DNA of 64,000 nt from Clostridiales bacterium. Lineage in GTDB: Bacteria > Bacillota > Clostridia > Saccharofermentanales > Saccharofermentanaceae. Of the stretch, positions 59,179 through 64,000 are shown in pieces. The stretch spans positions 22,728 through 86,727 of the forward strand of contig JAFWFV010000005.1 of assembly GCA_017515465.1 (NCBI GenBank), in the 5' to 3' direction. The notes beneath the pieces were generated by a model. The model made no database searches. It was not told the origin of the DNA and saw only the letters and a program-made list of their open reading frames with translations. Each line of letters starts with the position of its first letter. Position 1 is the stretch's first letter. The position numbers and the translations under genes are program-made.

Positions 59179-59646
59179 CTAATCCTTCTCGTAAAAGACA
59201 ATATCCATGCGGTCGTTGATATGTTCAATTCGTCCTGTCTGATGGTAACCCATTTTCTCATAGAGATAGAGATTGCCTTCCTCCTGAAGTATCGTGTCAA
59301 GTTCCCAGTAATGTTCGCCGTATATCTTCTCAACGGCGAGGATCGCATCCTGTGCATAGCCTTTGCCTCTGTCCTCTTCCATGATCCACAAGGGCGAGAT
59401 CCGCTTCCTCGAACCGTCCTTCTTATCAACAACCCTGATCACACCAACATCTTTGCCTTCAGCTGAAATAAAGAAATATGTTGTCTCAGGCTGATCGAAT
59501 CTCTCCCGGATCCTGCCGGCATCTTCTGAAGCAGGACTCAGGTCATAGTCCTGATACTTATCAAGAAGACCGCTAAAAGCTTCGACCTGCATCTGCCAGA
59601 TCTTTTGAATGTCATCAACAGCCGCTTTTCTTAGTGTTATACTCAT
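59179..59646 (-). CDS. GNAT acetyltransferase
   Basis: A 155-residue GNAT-fold acetyltransferase with the acetyl-CoA block RGKGYAQDAILAVEKIYG near residue 94 and the end motif LYLYEKMGYHQTGRIEHIND. Substrate unknown. It sits 6 bases after the CDP-alcohol gene and 30 bases before the methyltransferase gene, on the same strand. Confidence 0.82.
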   Translation of the reverse strand: MSITLRKAAVDDIQKIWQMQVEAFSGLLDKYQDYDLSPASEDAGRIRERFDQPETTYFFISAEGKDVGVIRVVDKKDGSRKRISPLWIMEEDRGKGYAQDAILAVEKIYGEHYWELDTILQEEGNLYLYEKMGYHQTGRIEHINDRMDIVFYEKD

Positions 59647-59651
59647 AGTCC

Positions 59652-60164
59652 TTATGGTTTCTGATAAAAGTTGAACCCATCCTCAACCTTTATTATACGA
59701 TATCCTTCATGAATTGCCGCCACAGATGCAACAGTACACATGACTACGGCACTGCACCTTAAGTCTATGAACGCCAGAGTCAGCGGAAAAGCAAACAGCA
59801 AAGCTCCGGTCACCTTATTTATCAGGGAATGAACCGATGCGAACTCTTTTTTCCGGATATATCCTGCTGCGATATTTGCCACCTTAATAAATGCGATGAT
59901 TGCAATCCATATATAAAGCCAGCCCGGAACATCTAATACCGGAAGCACTTTTATCAGGCAGACCGATACAAATACAATATCTGCGACCGTATCCAGTCTT
60001 GAACCGAACTCGCTGACGGTACCGGTTTTCCTCGCCACAAGACCATCGATCATATCGGAAACACCGGTCACTATATAGAGCACAAGAAACACAGGAGAGA
60101 ATACCGGGCAGAACAATAAAGCAACGCTGAGTATTATTCTGAGGAAGGTTATGATATTTGCCAT
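59652..60164 (-). CDS. CDP-alcohol phosphatidyltransferase with swapped end
   Basis: A 170-residue membrane enzyme of the CDP-alcohol phosphatidyltransferase family: the active motif SDMIDGLVARKTGTVSEFGSRLDTVAD appears near residue 36 (shortened; key residues D-G-x2-A-R-x8-G-x3-D-x3-D all present). It makes phosphatidyl-lipid head groups. Homologues end shortly after the AAIxEG segment; here that segment continues into EGYRIIKVEDGFNFYQKP, which is the same as the last part of the acetyltransferase at 60321-60770. The last 16 residues were therefore acquired by recombination at the 48-bp repeat, probably harmless. Confidence 0.88.
   Translation of the reverse strand: MANIITFLRIILSVALLFCPVFSPVFLVLYIVTGVSDMIDGLVARKTGTVSEFGSRLDTVADIVFVSVCLIKVLPVLDVPGWLYIWIAIIAFIKVANIAAGYIRKKEFASVHSLINKVTGALLFAFPLTLAFIDLRCSAVVMCTVASVAAIHEGYRIIKVEDGFNFYQKP
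59658..59705. repeat. 48-bp direct repeat, copy 1 (end of CDP-alcohol gene)
   Basis: The sequence encoding GYRIIKVE(D)GFNFYQK is 44 of 48 bases identical to 60333-60380. The two copies are in the same orientation, 675 bp apart, and sit at the 3' ends of two unrelated genes. Confidence 0.92.
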
Positions 60165-60168
60165 ATAC

Positions 60169-60294
60169 TCAAGATTTGATCCTGTACTTCGTGCCTCTTC
60201 CTGTGCCTTCTATATCAACAAGTTTTTTGCTTGCTAACCGCTTCAATATCTCTGTCTCCTTACTTTTTCCAAATCCAATACTTGGCGAGGCCAT
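60169..60294 (-). pseudogene. C-terminal fragment of a winged-helix protein
   Basis: A 41-codon reading frame (ATG at 60294) that translates as the end of a winged-helix regulator: SKETEILKRLASKKLVDIEG, then GTGRGTKYRIKS and a stop. It is the C-terminal wing typical of AlbA/RecG-like (COG2865) or Fic-associated proteins. A stop lies in frame nine codons upstream of ATG, so the rest of the gene has been lost. It follows the acetyltransferase and lies between the two repeat copies. Confidence 0.6.
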
Positions 60295-60320
60295 AATCTC
60301 GCTGCTTTGATATTATTCCT

Positions 60321-60770
60321 TCAGATCCTTCTTTTCTGATAAAAGTTGAACCCGCCCTCAACCTTTATGATACGGTATCCTAGTTTTTTGTAAAAAGCAT
60401 TTGTCCGCTCATTCCAGCATGGAGTATCCAGATTGAACTCATTAGCAAACGGGAACAGCTTTTCTATGCAATCCATCAAGAGGATCCCGTAACCTTTTCT
60501 GTGACAGACGCTGTCAATAAAAATCCTGCCAATGTATACGCTTTTTTCTTTTTCATCCGGGAACACAATGGCAGCCCCAACCGGGTCATTTCCTATCATC
60601 GCCAGATACAAATGCCCCTCACTTGCCATTTGTTTATGCCATTCTATTGAATCAAATCCGGGCGGACAATCACCTTCTGCCCCACCAACATTTACATCTG
60701 TTTCAAAAGCTCTGACAGACATATCCACGATCATATCTACCTGACTTGTTTCTGCTTTGACAATATACAT
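60321..60770 (-). CDS. GNAT acetyltransferase
   Basis: A 149-residue GNAT protein: YIGRIFIDSVCHRKGYGILL near residue 80 and the end ERTNAFYKKLGYRIIKVEGG. The GNAT signature V-x-x-x-Q/R-x-x-G-x-G/A is in VCHRKGYG. Its last 48 bases are the source-like copy of the duplicated segment, since this sequence forms the normal acetyltransferase C-terminus. Substrate not identified. Confidence 0.85.
   Translation of the reverse strand: MYIVKAETSQVDMIVDMSVRAFETDVNVGGAEGDCPPGFDSIEWHKQMASEGHLYLAMIGNDPVGAAIVFPDEKEKSVYIGRIFIDSVCHRKGYGILLMDCIEKLFPFANEFNLDTPCWNERTNAFYKKLGYRIIKVEGGFNFYQKRRI
60333..60380. repeat. 48-bp direct repeat, copy 2 (end of GNAT gene)
   Basis: This copy encodes GYRIIKVEGGFNFYQK at the natural end of the acetyltransferase. 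It is the probable donor for copy 1 at 59658-59705, with four base differences. Recombination between the copies would delete the CDP-alcohol gene. Confidence 0.92.
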
Positions 60771-60814
60771 CCTATAACACCTTCAATGCTTTTTGCTCTA
60801 TAAACTCGGCTCTG

Positions 60815-60880
60815 TCAAAGACCAATAGCATCCGGGTATTCCCAGAATCCGCCCTTGATCCTTGTTATCTCATATTTCAC
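60815..60880 (-). pseudogene. Internally deleted TIGR04076-family gene, 21 codons
   Basis: A 21-codon frame with its own RBS (AGGAGG), GTG start and TGA stop, reading KYEITRI then KGGFWEYPDAIGL. The end matches the C-terminus of the TIGR04076 protein at 51776-52138 (HKGGFWDYPDAT) and the beginning resembles the N-terminal strand of the family. The whole middle (about 90 residues including both Cys blocks) is missing in frame. It may be simply a relic, although it could still be translated into a small peptide. Confidence 0.6.
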
Positions 60881-60935
60881 TTTTCCCAACCTCCTATTCC
60901 CACAACGTTATTATACCATCAGGCATATGAGTCCG

Positions 60936-60983
60936 TTGACATTTTGAACAGTGTTCAATATAATTATTTTGAACATTGTTCAA
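60936..60983 (+). promoter_or_regulatory. TetR-type promoter with two operator dyads
   Basis: TTGACA (60936-60941) and TATAAT (60959-60964) are 17 bp apart, an ideal promoter. TTGAACA-N-TGTTCAA fills the spacer (60944-60958), and an identical dyad (60969-60983) lies 25 bp downstream, just before the RBS. Both are expected binding sites of the regulator encoded next, giving tight autorepression. Confidence 0.85.
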
Positions 60984-60993
60984 GGAGACTGGT

Positions 60994-61572
60994 ATGAGCG
61001 ATATAAAAGAACTTCTTATAGATCAGACAATTGCCCTTATAAAAGAATCAGACGGCAAACCGGAAAGTATTACAGCCAGAGCCATAGCCCAAAGGAGCGG
61101 CGTGGCTCTCGGCCTTATCAATTACCATTTCGGCAGCAAAGACAATCTGCTTGCGGAATGCTCCAATAAGATCATAACTGATCTTCTCTGCAGCATGAAG
61201 CCGGGGCTTATGAATGCAGAAGACGACGGTCTTTCTGATCGTGAGCGTCTGACCGGTTACGCGAATCAGACGTTTGAATTCCTTTTCGCAAACCGTGCAA
61301 TAGTTAAGATGTCTATCCTGTCAGACTTCAGATCTTACAGGGCCGACTCCAATTCAGCTCTTACACAGAAAGGTTTTCAGATGGCATTAAGGGGTGACAT
61401 CCCGGACAAGAGCAAACGCCTGATATCCTTCAGCCTTGCGTCATCGATGCAGGCTGCTTTCCTCGCGGCAGAAGAGTCCAAAAAGATTACAGGCTATGAT
61501 CTTAATACCAGAAAAGGCCGCAGTTCTTTTATCGAAGACACGGTCAATATGCTCATGGGAGATATAGTATGA
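60994..61572 (+). CDS. TetR-family repressor
   Basis: A 192-residue TetR-type repressor: KPESITARAIAQRSGVALGLINYHFGSKDNLLAECSN (shortened; HTH core ARAIAQRSGVALGLINYHF) then an all-helical ligand domain. The preceding operators match its expected dimeric recognition. The ATG at 60994 follows AAGGAG that itself overlaps the second operator; an earlier TTG (60976) is not favoured. It overlaps by ATGA the gene of a CPBP-type membrane protein, which is likely the effector under its control. Confidence 0.92.
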   Translation: MSDIKELLIDQTIALIKESDGKPESITARAIAQRSGVALGLINYHFGSKDNLLAECSNKIITDLLCSMKPGLMNAEDDGLSDRERLTGYANQTFEFLFANRAIVKMSILSDFRSYRADSNSALTQKGFQMALRGDIPDKSKRLISFSLASSMQAAFLAAEESKKITGYDLNTRKGRSSFIEDTVNMLMGDIV

Positions 61573-62282
61573 GCAAGAAATTCCTCCCCATTCTCATGCC
61601 GCTCAGAAGCATCATATTTATTGCCGTGTTTATCGTTATATCGATGATCGCCGGCAGGAGCTTGTCTGATATCAGCAACACATGGTCAGTCACAGCAAGC
61701 GCAGTAAATATCATCACCGCCGCAGCCTTGATCTTCATAACTAAAAATGACGGCGGATTTAAAAAACTGATCAACTATGAGAAGGGTAAAACAGCTCCCA
61801 AACAAGCCGTCGGCATGAGCGTACTCATACTCTTTCTCGGTATGGGAGGAATGTATCTGGCAGGTTTTCTCTGCTATGGAAAAATACTTTATGCGCCACC
61901 GATGATGATCGCACCGATACCCGTTCCTCTTGCAGTGATCAATCTCATTGTTCTTCCCGTCAGTACGGCGCTTGCAGAGGACAGCATCTATCTCGGCTGC
62001 GGAGTAAACACGATCAAAAACAGATACATATCAGTGATCTTTCCGTCTTTCTTCTTTGCACTTCAGCACAGCTTTATTCCGACACTGCCGGATGCAAGGT
62101 ATATGGTCTACCGTTTCCTGTCATTCCTTCCTCTTACGATAGTTCTTTGCATCATATACAGGAAAAACAGAAACCCGATGCCCATTATGATCGGCCATGC
62201 GATCATCGATTTGTTGACAGCCGGGCAGATCCTGGCAACATCGGCAATCCCCGGATTCTATGACATGATGATAAACCGATGA
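61569..62282 (+). CDS. CPBP-family intramembrane protease-like protein
   Basis: A 237-residue membrane protein with seven or eight hydrophobic segments. The CPBP active block reads STALAEDSIYLGCG near 135 (AE rather than EE, and no Arg at the fixed place), but FFALQHSF near 163 keeps the FxxxH histidine and GHAIIDLLT near 215 keeps the final HxxxD/N. It is a probable member with altered first motif. It follows the TetR gene by ATGA overlap. Such proteins process prenylated-like or peptide substrates, or act as immunity proteins. Confidence 0.8.
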   Translation: MSKKFLPILMPLRSIIFIAVFIVISMIAGRSLSDISNTWSVTASAVNIITAAALIFITKNDGGFKKLINYEKGKTAPKQAVGMSVLILFLGMGGMYLAGFLCYGKILYAPPMMIAPIPVPLAVINLIVLPVSTALAEDSIYLGCGVNTIKNRYISVIFPSFFFALQHSFIPTLPDARYMVYRFLSFLPLTIVLCIIYRKNRNPMPIMIGHAIIDLLTAGQILATSAIPGFYDMMINR

Positions 62283-62329
62283 TCTTCCCCTATGATTCAG
62301 CACTTAGAAAGCCCCGGAAAAATGAAGTG

Positions 62330-62360
62330 AACCCCTGAAGTTGAACAAACTTCGGGGGTT
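62330..62360 (+). terminator. Hairpin after the CPBP gene
   Basis: AACCCC-T-GAAGTT pairs with AACTTC-G-GGGGTT around GAACA, a strong 12-bp stem with a T/G wobble, followed by TATATATG. It could end the TetR-CPBP operon, or be the end of the insertion element whose remnant follows. Confidence 0.55.
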
Positions 62361-62365
62361 TATAT

Positions 62366-62515
62366 ATGAAATACAGTTTTGAATTGAAAAAAGAGATTTA
62401 CGAGAAGCATTGTGAAGGATATGGCAGTGAATATCTTTCTAAAAAGTATGGACTTGATGCATCCCATCCGACATCAGTCTTTCCGGGACAGAGACAGCAC
62501 TGTTCAATTGTATGA
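62366..62515 (+). mobile_element. Fragment of an IS3-type transposase OrfA
   Basis: A 49-codon frame beginning MKYSFELKKEIYEKHCEGYG and EYLSKKYGL, the helix-turn-helix of IS3/IS150-type OrfA. After about 36 residues the sequence becomes unrelated and stops. The OrfB part and the inverted repeats are not seen, so this is a dead remnant. Confidence 0.7.
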
Positions 62516-62559
62516 GCAAAGATTCCGTTCTGAAAAGAACGATAGAGCCGCTCCGGTTA

Positions 62560-63186
62560 TCATACCGTAGTATCAATTTGCTTGATCAATTCAAAGCAAA
62601 GATTACGATACTCCGTATCCAGCGGATATTTATCATGGTATTGGGCGATAAGATGTGAAATTCCGCTCTTATATCCGGTTTCCGTAACATAACGATCACT
62701 GTTCAAAAATGCAACGATCTCATTAGCGATGCTGACTCCGGCCTCTTTCTTACCAGCCAGATATTTGATCAAGCTTCGGTGAAAGAGGCGTGCAATCTGA
62801 TACGGAAGATCATTTCTATGACAAATTGCCCTGCTAATACTGCTGTTACGTTTAAACACACGATCCTTTATGTTTTCCATATGGAAGAAACAGCTATTAT
62901 CCGTTACATCTACGGACTCAATCGCTTCAAGATCGACTGCTACTCCATCCTCATATATGACTATGATGATTCCTTCCGGATTGGAGGTATACGACATATA
63001 TATTGGATCTCCATAGCCATATATAAATGTTTTTAAGGCGTCTATTCCCATATAAACACTGATATCAACATCCGAAAATGGTGTAGGATTTCCGTGCAGA
63101 AAAGAACCACCCAACCAAATATGAGTCCTGGTTGTTTGGGAATAATCTCTGACGTATTCAATGTATTTTCTTTGATTGCTATTCAT
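62560..63186 (-). CDS. Nucleotidyltransferase-domain protein
   Basis: A 208-residue protein with the minimal nucleotidyltransferase core: WLGGSFLHGNPTPFSDVDIS near residue 25, giving the GS...DxD metal site, and a third acidic strand AVDLEAIES near 80. The remainder is helical. The order resembles ANT/aadA-like or MNT-type enzymes that modify a drug or a partner. No HEPN toxin-type partner is adjacent. The substrate is not known. Confidence 0.82.
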   Translation of the reverse strand: MNSNQRKYIEYVRDYSQTTRTHIWLGGSFLHGNPTPFSDVDISVYMGIDALKTFIYGYGDPIYMSYTSNPEGIIIVIYEDGVAVDLEAIESVDVTDNSCFFHMENIKDRVFKRNSSISRAICHRNDLPYQIARLFHRSLIKYLAGKKEAGVSIANEIVAFLNSDRYVTETGYKSGISHLIAQYHDKYPLDTEYRNLCFELIKQIDTTV

Positions 63187-63247
63187 ACCGATTTTTTATA
63201 GCTTTTTCTGATCCACCTATTGCGTTTGGATAACATGCAAGGTTATT

Positions 63248-64000
63248 TTATTCAATAAAACTCTTGATTTCTTCGCTGATGCGATCACTCTCATAATAAT
63301 GTACATAGTGTCCGCAGTTTAATTGAATGATCTTTGCATTGTTGCGTTTGGCGAACTCTTTCTGATACTGAATCCAATTCGCGGATACCTGCTTACCATC
63401 AGATACAAACATCAGGACCGGACAATCTATTTCACCGCTTTTGTCAACAAGCTTTGCATTGTCCAACACAGTTTTTGCTTCACCAATATAACAATCATTC
63501 ATTCCGTTTCTTTTCCACAGGAGTTTTTGCTGTTTTATCTCTTCTTTGTTAAGTCCACGCTTATTCAACGGATACCAGAATAACAGGCCTTTTTTATGAA
63601 GCTTCTGCAATTTGATCATCTGATCGATCTTCTTATCAAGTTCTTCCTGTCCCCAGCTTAAATACTGCGCAGGAACTGCCATATCAAGCCCTATAATTGC
63701 TTTTTTTTCCTCCGGATATGTCTGTTTCCAGCGAATTGCCTCAAGCCCGGACAATGAATGAGGAAGGAGAATATATGGCCCTTCCTCACCTATTTTCGTT
63801 AACGCTTCTCTATGGTAGGAAATCAATGAATCAATGTCGTTTGGAGCATCGTAAAGATCCGAGTAACCATATCCGAATTTCTCGATAACTATTACCTCAA
63901 AGTCACTTAGAAGTTTCTGATAAAGGATTTTGAAATCATATACCGGAGCCACGGTGCCTGAACCTGACAAAAAAACGAGTTTAGGTCCATTAACATTCCC
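63248..64000 (-). CDS. Alpha/beta hydrolase, partial at window end
   Basis: An open frame that continues past 64000, so the N-terminus is missing. Seen are the strand LVFLSGSGTVAPVYDF, the nucleophile elbow PHSLSGLEAI near the middle (Ser in HSLSG), an acidic strand CPVLMFVSDGKQ and the triad histidine in NCGHYVHYYE close to the end. The fold fits an esterase/lactonase or epoxide hydrolase type. Substrate unknown. Confidence 0.85.
   Translation of the reverse strand, partial: GNVNGPKLVFLSGSGTVAPVYDFKILYQKLLSDFEVIVIEKFGYGYSDLYDAPNDIDSLISYHREALTKIGEEGPYILLPHSLSGLEAIRWKQTYPEEKKAIIGLDMAVPAQYLSWGQEELDKKIDQMIKLQKLHKKGLLFWYPLNKRGLNKEEIKQQKLLWKRNGMNDCYIGEAKTVLDNAKLVDKSGEIDCPVLMFVSDGKQVSANWIQYQKEFAKRNNAKIIQLNCGHYVHYYESDRISEEIKSFIE

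Overview
The window looks like chromosome of an anaerobic Bacillota, most likely a Lachnospirales/Eubacteriales relative. This rests on strong AGGAGG ribosome binding sites, TTGACA/TATAAT promoters, U-tailed hairpin terminators, lipobox lipoproteins with no outer-membrane genes, a dlt-type wall operon, BlaI/BlaR1, a DUF2975/XRE pair and an NHLM-type bacteriocin exporter. No rRNA, tRNA, CRISPR array, replication origin or intact insertion sequence was seen. The species is not identified.

Layout. 0-5.2 kb: a dlt-like operon (racemase, adenylating enzyme, carrier protein, MBOAT, DltD-like protein) whose first gene is an Asp/Glu-type racemase. 5.2-9.0 kb: two paralogous GT-C membrane glycosyltransferases around a lipoprotein. 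9.1-12.1 kb: three-gene proton-translocating transhydrogenase. 12.2-15.6 kb: BlaI/BlaR1 regulator pair and a serpin lipoprotein. 15.7-18.4 kb: a barnase-like ribonuclease lipoprotein followed directly by a protein that starts with its inhibitor fold, barstar, and continues into a LacI-type ligand-binding domain and a GGDEF diguanylate cyclase. 18.4-26 kb: MacB-type ABC transporter, lipoproteins, membrane proteins, DUF2975/XRE pair and a SpoIIE-type phosphatase. 26-33.8 kb: zinc-type ABC genes with a Fur regulator, DUF975-CmpB membrane protein, endonuclease IV, a radical SAM/SPASM enzyme with a VYGP-repeat substrate, a HAD phosphatase, and queF plus yhhQ under a structured, terminator-bearing leader. 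34-44.9 kb: F420-ligase-like protein, DinB protein, three-gene ABC-2 exporter and several regulator/hydrolase units. 44.9-51.7 kb: an NHLM-type export system with a TGPL-repeat precursor peptide. 51.7-64 kb: a patchwork of small genes (acetyltransferases, CPBP proteins, kinases, a methyltransferase, regulators) containing several gene fragments and a 48-bp duplication fused to the ends of two unrelated genes.

Most notable. (1) The barnase-like enzyme beside a barstar-sensor-GGDEF fusion: an RNase/inhibitor pair apparently wired into second-messenger signalling. (2) Two separate secreted repeat-peptide systems, VYGP with a radical SAM enzyme and TGPL with a C39 exporter. (3) A dlt-like operon whose racemase suggests a substrate other than D-alanine. 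(4) A candidate queuosine-precursor riboswitch. (5) The scarred, recombining 3' accessory region. All functions are inferred from sequence motifs read by eye; no database search was possible.
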